Shown here: one piece after another, positions 7,842 to 15,646 of the stretch
How positions within the stretch are numbered: position 1 is the stretch's first letter
Layout of the letters: every line of letters begins with the position of its first letter
DNA from: Aquabacter sp040049275
GTDB taxonomy: Bacteria; Pseudomonadota; Alphaproteobacteria; Rhizobiales; Xanthobacteraceae
Length of the DNA: 64,000 nucleotides
Direction: 5' to 3'
Assembly: GCF_040049275.1 (NCBI RefSeq)
Contig: NZ_JBDZDT010000003.1
Location: 434,001 to 498,000, forward strand
Program-made: the position numbers and the translations under genes
The notes under the pieces: model-generated
Seen by the model: only the letters and a program-made list of their open reading frames with translations
The model's database searches: none
Told to the model about the DNA's origin: nothing

Positions 7842-9725
7842 GTGCTTCCGGTAATGGACCAGCCCCTCCACACCGGCCCCTTCGGCCCCGCCTTCGATGG
7901 CGGCATCGAGGCGCAGCTCGCCGTCGATATCGAGACCGGCGCCATCCTCGACGCCAATGCCGCCGCCGCGCGGCTCCTCGGCCTGGAGCGCCCCCGCCTC
8001 AAATCCATGCAGGTGTTCGACCTGCATCCCGGCCAGGCGTCCGCCCTCGTTGTCTTCACCCAGGCGGTGCTGGACCGCGGCGCCTATTGGACGCGCTCCC
8101 TCTCCCCGCGCCATGCGGACGGCACGGCGCTGCGGGTGGAATGCGGCGGCGCCATCGTCACCACGCCGCGCGGCCGGCGCATGCTGCTGACCCTCTGCGA
8201 CCTCGATGCCCGCGCCCGCCGCGACATCGATGCGGAGGCCGACAGCTTCATGCGCGAGGGCATCACCGAATGGCAGAGGGCCGAGCGCTTCTTCCGCGAC
8301 ATCGAGCGCGAGAACCGCCTGCTGCTGGGTGCCGTGGGCGAAGGCATCTACGGGGTGAATGCCGAGGGCAAGACCACCTTCGTGAACCCCGCCGCCGAGC
8401 AGATCCTGGGTTGGACCGCCGAGGAGATGATCGGCCAGGACATGCACACCATGGTGCATCACCACCACCATGACGGCAGCCATTACCCCCACCAGCATTG
8501 CCCCATCTACGCAGCGTTCCGGGACGGCGCCGTGCACCACGTGGAGAACGAGGTCTTCTGGCACCGTTCCGGCAAGCCGGTCTGGGTGGAATACACCTCC
8601 ACCCCCCTGCGCGACCGGGGCGTGCTGATCGGCGCCGTGGTGGTGTTCCGCGACGTGACCCAGAAGCGCGAGGCGCACGAGCAATTGCGCGCCGCCCTTG
8701 CGGAGGTGGACAGCCTGCGCGAGCGGCTAGAGCTGGAGAATGCGTATCTCCAGGAGGAGATCCGCGCCGAGAGCAGCCATCGCGGCATCATCGGCCGCTC
8801 CGCCGCCATCCAGAAGGTGCTGCGGCAGGTGGAGCTGGTGGCCCCCACCGACGCCACCGTCCTCATCACCGGGGAGAGCGGCACCGGCAAGGAGCTGATC
8901 GCCCGCGCCATCCACGAGGCGAGCGAACGGCACGAGCGCCCGCTCATCCGCGTGAACTGCGCCGCCATCCCGCGCGAATTGTTCGAGAGCGAGTTCTTCG
9001 GCCATGTGAAGGGCGCCTTCACGGGGGCTTTGAGGGACCGCATCGGCCGCTTCGAGCTTGCGGACAAGGGCACCCTGTTCCTGGACGAGGTGGGCGAGAT
9101 CCCCCTGGAGCTTCAGAGCAAATTGCTCCGGGTGCTCCAGGAGGGCCAGTTCGAGCGGGTGGGCGAGGAGCGCACACGCTCCGTCGATGTGCGCATCATC
9201 ACGGCCACCAATCGCGATCTTCGGGCCGAGGTGCGCGCGGGGCGGTTCCGCGAGGATCTGTTCTACCGCCTCAACGTCATGCCGGTGGAGAGCGCCCCCT
9301 TGCGGGAGCGGCGCGAGGACATCCCGCTGCTCGCGATGCATTTCCTCGCCGCCATGCGGAAGCCCGCCCGGGAAACGCTCCAGCTCAGCGAGGGGGATGT
9401 CCGCCGCCTCACCGCTTATGACTGGCCGGGTAATGTGCGCGAGCTTCAGAATGTCATCGAGCGCGGCATGATCCTGGCGCGCAACGGGCGGCTTTCCATC
9501 GATTTGCCCGGCACCGAGCGGCGCGCGCCCGCGCCAGCCACCCCCGCCCCCGGCCTCGCCCTGGAAACCGAGGAGGACCGCCGCGCGCGGCTGCGCGCCA
9601 GCATCCTCGCGGCGCTGGAGGCGTCCGGCGGCAAGGTCTCCGGCCCCGGCGGCGCGGCGGAGCGGCTGGGCGTGAAGCCCACCACATTGGCCTCGCGCAT
9701 GAAGGCGCTGGGGCTGGGGCGGTAA
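7842..9725 (+). CDS. cynF: Sigma-54-dependent activator of the cyanate operon (CynF-like)
   Basis: 627-residue enhancer-binding protein. In order: an N-terminal sensor region (about 20-125, PAS-like), a PAS domain (about 155-275) with the His-rich run MVHHHHHDGSHYPHQHCP at 204-221, a coiled linker (280-310), the AAA+ domain with Walker A GESGTGKE (344-351), GAFTGA (391-396) and Walker B GTLFLDEVGE, and a C-terminal Fis-type helix-turn-helix (about 590-625). The GTG start has a good ribosome site in the flanking repeat; the ATG at 7854 does not. It diverges from cynABDS, which has a sigma-54 promoter. A comparable cynFABDS arrangement is known from a cyanide-degrading Pseudomonas, which supports the name. 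The sensed signal is unknown. Confidence 0.88.
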   Translation: MLPVMDQPLHTGPFGPAFDGGIEAQLAVDIETGAILDANAAAARLLGLERPRLKSMQVFDLHPGQASALVVFTQAVLDRGAYWTRSLSPRHADGTALRVECGGAIVTTPRGRRMLLTLCDLDARARRDIDAEADSFMREGITEWQRAERFFRDIERENRLLLGAVGEGIYGVNAEGKTTFVNPAAEQILGWTAEEMIGQDMHTMVHHHHHDGSHYPHQHCPIYAAFRDGAVHHVENEVFWHRSGKPVWVEYTSTPLRDRGVLIGAVVVFRDVTQKREAHEQLRAALAEVDSLRERLELENAYLQEEIRAESSHRGIIGRSAAIQKVLRQVELVAPTDATVLITGESGTGKELIARAIHEASERHERPLIRVNCAAIPRELFESEFFGHVKGAFTGALRDRIGRFELADKGTLFLDEVGEIPLELQSKLLRVLQEGQFERVGEERTRSVDVRIITATNRDLRAEVRAGRFREDLFYRLNVMPVESAPLRERREDIPLLAMHFLAAMRKPARETLQLSEGDVRRLTAYDWPGNVRELQNVIERGMILARNGRLSIDLPGTERRAPAPATPAPGLALETEEDRRARLRASILAALEASGGKVSGPGGAAERLGVKPTTLASRMKALGLGR

Positions 9726-9761
9726 CGCTCTCAGGAGGGGCAACATCGTCCCACAGAACAG

Positions 9762-9794
9762 CCGTCATGCCCGGGCTTGTCCCGGGCATGACGG
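9762..9794. repeat. Family P palindrome (single-core copy)
   Basis: CCGTCATGCCCGGG and CCCGGGCATGACGG flank a 5-nt loop, a 14-bp perfect stem. It lies 36 nt after cynF and may end that transcript, although no T-run follows. Confidence 0.85.
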
Positions 9795-9962
9795 CCGCAG
9801 ACGAACCACCGTTACCCGGCTCGACAAAAAATTTTCATCCCCCATGTCGGCGCGCTCTATCTTCGCCCGTCTTCACGACAGGCGGCGAGCTTGGCCCGGC
9901 CGAAAGGCGCTGCCCGCCAAAGACAGACGACCCCGAAAAGTCAGGCCTGGAAAGGATGCGTC

Positions 9963-10373
9963 ATGGTTGAACAGATCTTCGTCAATCTCCCCGTCGCCGA
10001 CCTCAAGGCCACCATGGCCTTCTGGCGGGCGCTCGGCTTCGATTTCAATCCGCAATTCACCGACGACAACGCCGCCTGCCTCGTCCTGGGCGAAAAAGCC
10101 CAGGTCATGCTGCTGTCGACGGCCTATTTCACCTCTTTCAGCGGCCGGGAAATCGCCGACACCAAGACCTATTCCCAGACCATCACCGCGCTTCAGGTGC
10201 CGAACCGCGAGACGGTGGACGCGCTGGTGGCCAAAGCCGTGGCCGCGGGCGCCAAGACGCCGCGTCCCTCCAAGGATTACGGCTTCATGTACCAGCACGG
10301 CTTCGACGATCTCGACGGCCACATCTGGGAAGCCTTCCACATGAGCGCCATGCCCACGGGCGAGCCGGCCTGA
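9963..10373 (+). CDS. VOC family (glyoxalase/dioxygenase fold) protein, type 1
   Basis: 136 residues from the ATG at 9963, which is preceded by GGAAAGG; longer in-frame starts run into the upstream non-coding DNA. The fold signature is two beta-alpha-beta-beta-beta modules: FVNLPVADLKATMAFWRALGF at the start and a second unit ending DLDGHIWEAFHM. The terminal D-G-H-x-W-E is where VOC metal sites usually contribute a glutamate. Substrate unknown; similar proteins are annotated as lactoylglutathione-lyase-like. First gene of a four-gene rightward run with short gaps (93, 24 and 2 nt). Confidence 0.8.
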   Translation: MVEQIFVNLPVADLKATMAFWRALGFDFNPQFTDDNAACLVLGEKAQVMLLSTAYFTSFSGREIADTKTYSQTITALQVPNRETVDALVAKAVAAGAKTPRPSKDYGFMYQHGFDDLDGHIWEAFHMSAMPTGEPA

Positions 10374-10466
10374 GGACCCAACACCATGCTGCCGTCTGCC
10401 GCGCTCCGGCGGTTCGCGCTGGTAGCGCGGCCGGTGGCACCCCCTCTTCAACCTGGAGAACCGACC

Positions 10467-10904
10467 ATGCTGACCCAGCCCTACCTCACCTTCGAGGGCC
10501 GCGCCGAAGAGGCCATCGATTTCTATGTGAAGGCCCTCGGCGCCAAGGTGACCATGATGTTCCGCTTCAGCGAGTCGCCCCCGCCGCCGGAAGGCTCCCC
10601 GTATGAGGGCATGCCGACGCCTCCCGGCGACAAGATCATGCATGCCAGCCTCACCATCGGCGACAATGTGGTGATGATGTCCGACGGCATGTGCATGGGC
10701 CCGAACAAGGCCGAGTTCAAAGGCTTCGCTCTGTCCCTCAATGTGAAGGACAAGGCGGAAGCGGAACGCATCTATGCCGCGCTCACCGCCAATGGCGGCA
10801 CCGCGCAGATGCCCCTTGAGGAAACCTTCTTCTCCCCTGCCTTCGGCGTGCTGGCCGACAAGTTCGGCGTGCCGTGGATGGTGGTGGTCGAACAGGCGGC
10901 CTGA
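10467..10904 (+). CDS. VOC family protein, PhnB/YjdN-like
   Basis: 145 residues from the ATG at 10467, preceded by CTGGAGAACC. The family start is MLTQPYLTFEGRAEEAIDFY, followed by ALGA, a GDKIMHASLTIGDNVVMMSD strand pair and the closing FGVLADKFGVPWMV typical of PhnB-like proteins (the YjdN group, despite the phn name not linked to phosphonate use). No metal ligand set is certain. It precedes the beta-propeller gene by 24 nt, so co-transcription is likely. A distinct subfamily from its upstream VOC neighbour, so not a recent duplication. Confidence 0.85.
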   Translation: MLTQPYLTFEGRAEEAIDFYVKALGAKVTMMFRFSESPPPPEGSPYEGMPTPPGDKIMHASLTIGDNVVMMSDGMCMGPNKAEFKGFALSLNVKDKAEAERIYAALTANGGTAQMPLEETFFSPAFGVLADKFGVPWMVVVEQAA

Positions 10905-10928
10905 CGGCCCAGCAAACAGGAGGCAAGG

Positions 10929-12011
10929 ATGGCGCGCAAGGTTCTGGTGCTGGTTGGCACCAAGAAGGGCACCTTCATCCTGGAGAGCGGCGAGGATCGC
11001 CGCGCCTTCACGCTGAAGGGTCCGTTCTGCGAGACCTGGCCCATGAATCATGTGGTCGGGGATGCATCCACCGGCGCCATCTATGGCGGCGGCGGCAATG
11101 AATGGTTCGGCCCGGCGGTGTGGAAGTCCGAGGATTTCGGCGCCACCTGGACCCATTCGAGCCAGGGCCTCGCCTATGAGGAGGGCGAGACCCCCATCAA
11201 GTCCGTCTGGAGCCTCAAGGCGGACCACGGAAAGCTCTATGCCGGCGTCGAGCCGGCGGGACTGTTCGTGAGCGCGGATGGCGGCGAAAGCTTCGCCCAC
11301 GTGGCGGGGCTGCGCGACCATCCCACCCGCCCGGAGTGGAATCCGGGCGGTGCCGGCCTCATCCTCCACTCGCTCGTCACCGCCCCTGACGATGAGCGGA
11401 AGATATGGGTCGGCATCTCCGCCGCCGGCGTGTTCCACACGTCCGACGGCGGAGAGAGCTGGGAGCCGCGCAACAAGGGCACGCGGGCCGACTACATGCC
11501 CGAGGGACAGAACTATCCCGAGTTCGGCCAGTGCGTGCATTGCATCGTCATGGCGCCGGGCGCGGAGGACCGCCTCTACCAGCAGAACCATTGCGGCATG
11601 TACCGCACTGATGATGGTGGCAAGAGCTGGCAGAGCATCGAGAAGGGCCTGCCCTCCTCCTTCGGCTTTCCCGCCGCCGTCCACCCGCGCGATCCCGACC
11701 GGCTCTATTTCATCCCGCTCAATGGCGACATCCACGGACGCTTCATGCCGGATGCGAAGGCGGCGGTGTGGACGACGAAGGATGGCGGCGCCACCTGGGA
11801 GGCCAAGCGCGAAGGCCTGCCCCAGGAGGGCGCCTTCCTCAACGTGTTGCGGCAAGCCCTGGCGACGGACTGTATGGAGCCCGCCGGTGTCTACTTCGGC
11901 ACCGGGTCGGGCTCCCTTTATGCCAGCGCGGACGAAGGCGAGAGCTGGACCGAGATCGCCCGGCACCTGCCCACCATCTCCTCGGTGGAGACGCTGGTGG
12001 TCGAGGCCTGA
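10929..12011 (+). CDS. Cytoplasmic BNR/Asp-box beta-propeller protein
   Basis: 360 residues, no signal peptide. At least six Asp-box repeats of the S/T-x-D-x-G-x-x-W type can be read: KSEDFGATW, SADGGESF, TSDGGESW, RTDDGGKSW, TTKDGGATW and SADEGESW, consistent with a six-bladed propeller. Databases often call such proteins exo-alpha-sialidase or glycosyl hydrolase, but I see no sialidase arginine triad or export signal. A CVHC pair and QQNHCGM lie on adjacent blades and could form a metal or thiol site. AGGAGGCAAGG precedes the ATG. The stop is 2 nt before the MoaD-like gene, so the two are probably translationally coupled. Confidence 0.82.
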   Translation: MARKVLVLVGTKKGTFILESGEDRRAFTLKGPFCETWPMNHVVGDASTGAIYGGGGNEWFGPAVWKSEDFGATWTHSSQGLAYEEGETPIKSVWSLKADHGKLYAGVEPAGLFVSADGGESFAHVAGLRDHPTRPEWNPGGAGLILHSLVTAPDDERKIWVGISAAGVFHTSDGGESWEPRNKGTRADYMPEGQNYPEFGQCVHCIVMAPGAEDRLYQQNHCGMYRTDDGGKSWQSIEKGLPSSFGFPAAVHPRDPDRLYFIPLNGDIHGRFMPDAKAAVWTTKDGGATWEAKREGLPQEGAFLNVLRQALATDCMEPAGVYFGTGSGSLYASADEGESWTEIARHLPTISSVETLVVEA

Positions 12012-12013
12012 CC

Positions 12014-12280
12014 ATGCCGGTTCTGGTGCGCCTGCCCGCCCACCTCATTGCCTTGTTCCCTGGCGCGGAGCGGCGGGTGGAAATGGAGGCGTCCAGCGTC
12101 GCGGAGATGATGGCGGCGCTGGATGCCCGCTGGCCGGGGATGCGCGACCGGCTGTGCGACACCACGCCGGCCATCCGGCGGCACATCAACGTGTTCGTGG
12201 ACGGCCGGCGGGCAACGCTTCAGACCCCGCTCAAGCCGGGCGCAGACGTGTTCGTGCTCACGGCCATCAGCGGCGGGTAG
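12014..12280 (+). CDS. MoaD/ThiS-family ubiquitin-like sulfur carrier protein
   Basis: 88 residues with a beta-grasp pattern and the C-terminal ISGG tail. A terminal Gly-Gly is the group that E1-like enzymes adenylate and convert to thiocarboxylate. The early strand PVLVRLPAHLIALFPG, the helix SVAEMMAALDARWPGM and the segment INVFVDGRRA match the MoaD layout. No moaE, thiG, thiF or moeB gene is nearby, so it is probably not a molybdopterin synthase subunit. It is coupled to the beta-propeller gene (2-nt gap) and is followed by a family P terminator palindrome. Function unknown. Confidence 0.82.
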   Translation: MPVLVRLPAHLIALFPGAERRVEMEASSVAEMMAALDARWPGMRDRLCDTTPAIRRHINVFVDGRRATLQTPLKPGADVFVLTAISGG

Positions 12281-12292
12281 CCTTAAGAAGAA

Positions 12293-12325
12293 CCGTCATC
12301 CCCGGGTCGAACCCGGGGATGACGG
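12293..12325. repeat. Family P palindrome between convergent genes, likely terminator
   Basis: CCGTCATCCCCGGGT and ACCCGGGGATGACGG form a 15-bp perfect stem with a 3-nt loop. It lies between the MoaD-like gene and the convergent carbonic anhydrase gene and could serve both transcripts. Confidence 0.88.
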
Positions 12326-12339
12326 AAGGCCGATTGGCC

Positions 12340-13059
12340 TCAGGCAACCAGGTTCACCTTGCCGGTGGCGAGGTCGTAGACGGCGCCCACCACCTTCACC
12401 TTACCCTCGGCGACCATCCGCGAGAGGATGGGCTTTGCGGTCTTCAGCCGATTGACGTTGTAGGTGACATTGGCGGCGATGGCCGCATCCAGCAGGTTCG
12501 CGGGCTTGGGCTTCTCAGCCTTCGCCTTCTCCACCGCCGGCTTGATGGATTTCACGAGTTCCGGCAGGTGTCCCGGGAGCTTAACGTTGTCCCTCAGGAC
12601 ATTGATGGTGGCATCCACCGCGCCGCAGCTGGAGTGGCCGAGCACCATGATGAGCGGCGCGCCCAGAACTTTCGCGCCGAATTCCAGGCTGGCAAGGCCG
12701 TCTTCATTCACGAAATTGCCGGCGACGCGCACCACGAACAGTTCACCCGCCCCTTCATCGAAGGCGAGCTCGGGGGCGACGCGCGAATCCGCGCAGCCCA
12801 GGATGGCCGCGAAGGGAAACTGCGCCGTCGCACGCGCTGCGCGGCCGGCGGAGAAATCCCGCTGGGTGGGTGTGTTCGCGACATAGCGGGCGTTGCCGTC
12901 CATCAGCCGCTTCAGCGCCGCATCGGGGCTGATGGAGTTCGGCGGCGTGGCCGGCGCCTGGGCGAAGGCCGGCAGCGAGAAGCCGCCGCTGACGGCCGCG
13001 GCCGCCCCGGCCACGAGCAGGCCGCGCCGGGAAAGGGAGAAGCCGTGGTTATCACACAT
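12340..13059 (-). CDS. Exported beta-carbonic anhydrase
   Basis: Zinc enzyme interconverting CO2 and bicarbonate. The ATG at 13059 (GAGGGG upstream) gives 239 residues; the longer frame to 13197 adds 46 residues of non-family sequence. A twin-arginine type leader, SRRGLLVAG (10-18), ends at AFA-Q (33/34), so the enzyme is probably periplasmic. Catalytic set: Cys89, Asp91 and Arg93 in GCADSR, then His142 and Cys145 in GHSSC. The exported location means it cannot directly supply bicarbonate to cytosolic cyanase 8 kb away. A broken paralogue lies at 15647-16274. It diverges from the tandem winged-helix regulator. Confidence 0.92.
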   Translation of the reverse strand: MCDNHGFSLSRRGLLVAGAAAAVSGGFSLPAFAQAPATPPNSISPDAALKRLMDGNARYVANTPTQRDFSAGRAARATAQFPFAAILGCADSRVAPELAFDEGAGELFVVRVAGNFVNEDGLASLEFGAKVLGAPLIMVLGHSSCGAVDATINVLRDNVKLPGHLPELVKSIKPAVEKAKAEKPKPANLLDAAIAANVTYNVNRLKTAKPILSRMVAEGKVKVVGAVYDLATGKVNLVA

Positions 13060-13225
13060 GAGAGCGCCCCTCTGGATACACGAAGCAGGCAGGCTGATAC
13101 CGCAACAGCGTGTCTGCCCACAAAAAAAGGAAGCCCGCGACAAGGTGCAAGGATGCCCCGAGCGAGCGCCGTATATTTCGCAGGCGTTCTCTGGCACAAA
13201 AGCCTAAACTTTGCAGGTAATCTCA

Positions 13226-14158
13226 ATGCCGAGAAGATACGTTCTGACGCCACCTTCGCCCACGGAGAGGCCGTCCGTTCATCTTCCCGCGGGCCTTGAA
13301 GAATCAGCCGAACAATTTCGGGCACGGGCAGCGTTCCGCCCGATACTTTCACAATACTGCCATGCAACCGCATCGGCTGCATTGGGCAAATGGCCGCTTG
13401 TGAAGCTGCTCGACCAGCTTTCGCGCTATCTGGTCTGCTATGTGATGATCCACAATTACTATGCCTGGCGCCTGGGGGCCGGCCCTGTCCCCACTTTGTC
13501 GGCGCTCCAGCGCACGGTGGAAGCAAGCCCGAGGCAGACGGCGGGCTTCGTGGCGGCCCTGAAGGCCGGCCGGCTCGTGATCGCCGAGCCGGACCCGGAC
13601 GACCGGCGCATCAAGCTGTTGCGCCCGTCCCCCGAGATGATCAACGAGATCGGCCGCTCGGTGCGCACTTTCGTGGCCGCGGCGGAGGCACTGGAGGGCC
13701 GGGCGCCCACCCACAGTGCGTTGCTTGAAACGAATCCCGAGGCCCTCGGCGACCTGTTGCGCCGCTCGGCCGCCTATGTGCTGGAGCACGGCACCCTGAT
13801 CCATCCGTTTCCGCGCGTGCTGCACTTCGCCCGGCGGGATTGCGGTTACCTCCTCCTGTGCGCCGTGATCTGCACCCATTACGCGCAGACCCTGCCCGGC
13901 ACAGCGCCGGCCCTGCCGCTCAGCTATCGCGCCTTGGCGGAACGCTTCCAAGTCTCGCCCGCCCATATCGGGAACCTCGTCTGCGAAGCGGAGCGGGAAG
14001 GATGGTTCTCCACCGGCACGCGCGGGCAGCTCACCGTCATCGATGCCGGCTTCCTGGATGAGTTCGAGCGCTGGGCCTCCTGGCAGATGGTGCACTACCT
14101 GGCACTCGCGGATGAGACGACGGCCTCCTTCGCCGGGCGGCAAGCTGCGGCGGGTTAG
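13226..14158 (+). CDS. Regulator-like protein with two MarR/Crp-type winged helices
   Basis: 310 residues from the ATG at 13226, seven nt after AGGTAA. Two similar halves can be seen: LSRYLVCYVMIHNYYAWRLG, then a helix-turn-helix TLSALQRTVEASPRQTAGFV with a wing VIAEPDPDDRRIKLL (about 65-140), and again LLLCAVICTHYAQTLPG, then LSYRALAERFQVSPAHIGNLV with a wing FSTGTRGQLTVID (about 205-280). So the protein looks like an internal duplication of a winged-helix unit. It is divergent from the carbonic anhydrase gene (166-bp gap), which it may control; that is inference. I cannot assign a named family with confidence. Confidence 0.6.
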   Translation: MPRRYVLTPPSPTERPSVHLPAGLEESAEQFRARAAFRPILSQYCHATASAALGKWPLVKLLDQLSRYLVCYVMIHNYYAWRLGAGPVPTLSALQRTVEASPRQTAGFVAALKAGRLVIAEPDPDDRRIKLLRPSPEMINEIGRSVRTFVAAAEALEGRAPTHSALLETNPEALGDLLRRSAAYVLEHGTLIHPFPRVLHFARRDCGYLLLCAVICTHYAQTLPGTAPALPLSYRALAERFQVSPAHIGNLVCEAEREGWFSTGTRGQLTVIDAGFLDEFERWASWQMVHYLALADETTASFAGRQAAAG

Positions 14159-14178
14159 CCCATGCCCGCATTCGCGAT

Positions 14179-15174
14179 CTATGCGCGGGCATTCTCCCGC
14201 CAGGCTGCGGGCGGCGTGCCGTAAGCGCGCGAGAAGGCGCGGTTGAAGGCGGCCTCGGTCGCATACCCCGCTTCATATGCGATTGCGGCAATGGCTTGCC
14301 CGGTCGTGTTCAATGCCACGCTTGCGAGATGAAGCCGCCAGTCGCGGACATATTTTATCGGCGAGGTGTCGAGCTTGGCCTGGAACCGCTCGGCCAGCGT
14401 GCTGCGCGACGTCCCGGACGCGGCCGACAATTCTTCCAGCGACCAGTCGCGTTTCGGGTCGCCATGGATGAGCGACAGGCATCGGGACAAGGACGGATCC
14501 ACCAGCGCTGCCAGCCAGCCGACCGCGCCGGGGTCCGCTCGCATGATCTGATGGCGCAGTATCTCGATGAAGACGATCTCGGTCAGCCTGGGCAGCATCG
14601 AGACGCCGCCGGCACGGGGCTGGTCCACCTCGGCCACCATCTGACGAATGGTCGAATGCAGCCAGCCTTCCTCGGTGCCGCGTGTCCGGACATGGATCAG
14701 CTTCGGCAGCGCCTGCCCCAAGGGGGCAAAGCCCATGGCGTCGCATTGCAGATAGCCGCAGAGAAGCCGGACACGCGGCCCTTCCTCGCCATATCGAAGG
14801 ACCGGAATTTCCCGCCACGGCTTTTGCGGCAGATCCTGGGTTGGGATGAGCAGCTTGCCGCCCTCCCCTGCCCCCAGCTGGTGTCCCGTGCCGAAGGGGA
14901 AGACGACCACGTCGCCGGTTTCGAGCGCCGCCGCCGCGCCGTCCATCTTCAGCCAGCAACGGCCCTCCACGACGATGTGGAACGGGATGATGCCGCTGGC
15001 TTTCGCGGCCAGATTTGCGAGCGAGGGCGCCGCGTCGGTCTGCCATGCGCCCTTCGGCATGAAGCAGAATTGCAGCGAACCCGACAGCCGGATGGTCGAA
15101 AGCACGGCCGACAGAACGTCGTCCTGCACCACACCGTTGGTTCTGGTCGGATTCTCGGGCAAGGCTTTCGGCAT
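14179..15174 (-). CDS. AraC-family transcriptional regulator with cupin sensor
   Basis: 331 residues from the ATG at 15174; a TTG at 15183 is possible but has no better ribosome site. The N-terminal half is a cupin (AraC_binding/cupin_6 type): FHIVVEGRCWLKMDG and ALETGDVVVFPFGTGHQL. The C-terminal 100 residues form the two helix-turn-helix motifs, with LEELSAASGTSRSTLAERF and the second AIAAIAYEAGYATEAAFNR, then the closing YGTPPAAWR. It diverges from the DsrE gene across a 67-bp gap, so regulating that gene is likely. The inducer is unknown. Confidence 0.9.
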   Translation of the reverse strand: MPKALPENPTRTNGVVQDDVLSAVLSTIRLSGSLQFCFMPKGAWQTDAAPSLANLAAKASGIIPFHIVVEGRCWLKMDGAAAALETGDVVVFPFGTGHQLGAGEGGKLLIPTQDLPQKPWREIPVLRYGEEGPRVRLLCGYLQCDAMGFAPLGQALPKLIHVRTRGTEEGWLHSTIRQMVAEVDQPRAGGVSMLPRLTEIVFIEILRHQIMRADPGAVGWLAALVDPSLSRCLSLIHGDPKRDWSLEELSAASGTSRSTLAERFQAKLDTSPIKYVRDWRLHLASVALNTTGQAIAAIAYEAGYATEAAFNRAFSRAYGTPPAAWRENARA

Positions 15175-15241
15175 CCCGGCCAAAGACGTTCGCCGACTGT
15201 GCCTTTAACAATCGGCCATCCACTGCAACCGGGAGGATACT

Positions 15242-15610
15242 ATGCAAACCTCAACCGACAAACTGGTGGTCATGGTCACCAAGGGCATCGAGTCAGAGCT
15301 CTCGTCCGTCGCCTTCACCATCGCCAATGGCGGCATGACCTCCGGCCTGAAGGTCTCCGTGTTCCTGACCAGCACGGCCATCGATCTCGTGCGCAAGGGC
15401 GGGCAGCGCCTCACCCAGGTCGCGCCGCTCGATTCCCTTGCCGCGCTGATCGAGGATTTCATGAAGCGCGGCGGCACCATCTGGGCCTGCGCGCCCTGCG
15501 TGAAGTCGCGTGGCTATGAGCAGGCCGACTTCCTCGACGGTGTCGTCGTCACCGGCGCCAGCGCCATGCACGCCGAGATCAGGGATGGCGCCGCGACATT
15601 GTCGTTCTAG
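15242..15610 (+). CDS. DsrE-family sulfur-relay-like protein
   Basis: 122 residues with the DsrE/DsrF/YchN fold: an opening strand KLVVMVTKGIES, a glycine-rich turn, a FLTSTAIDLV strand-helix and the late WACAPCVKSRGY. Cys83 and Cys86 form a CAPC pair on the strand where DsrE proteins carry their persulfide-bearing cysteine. No dsr or tus operon is present. A GGGAGGATACT ribosome site precedes the ATG. It diverges from the AraC regulator gene, its likely controller, and stands next to the decayed carbonic anhydrase. Confidence 0.85.
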   Translation: MQTSTDKLVVMVTKGIESELSSVAFTIANGGMTSGLKVSVFLTSTAIDLVRKGGQRLTQVAPLDSLAALIEDFMKRGGTIWACAPCVKSRGYEQADFLDGVVVTGASAMHAEIRDGAATLSF

Positions 15611-15646
15611 CCCGGCGGCCGCTCCCGGGACCGGGGGCAGCACGCC

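Noticed and set aside
10929..12011. True sialidase or glycoside hydrolase
   Set aside because: Asp-boxes are only structural; the protein has no signal peptide and I cannot find the arginine triad and tyrosine expected of sialidases.
12014..12280. Molybdopterin synthase small subunit (moaD)
   Set aside because: No moaE or other moa/moe gene in the window, and the gene is coupled to a propeller; the fold and Gly-Gly tail are all that it shares.
11278..13299. A 673-residue plus-strand frame across the propeller, MoaD-like and carbonic anhydrase genes
   Set aside because: It crosses three well-supported genes in other frames and has a composition typical of out-of-frame GC-rich DNA.
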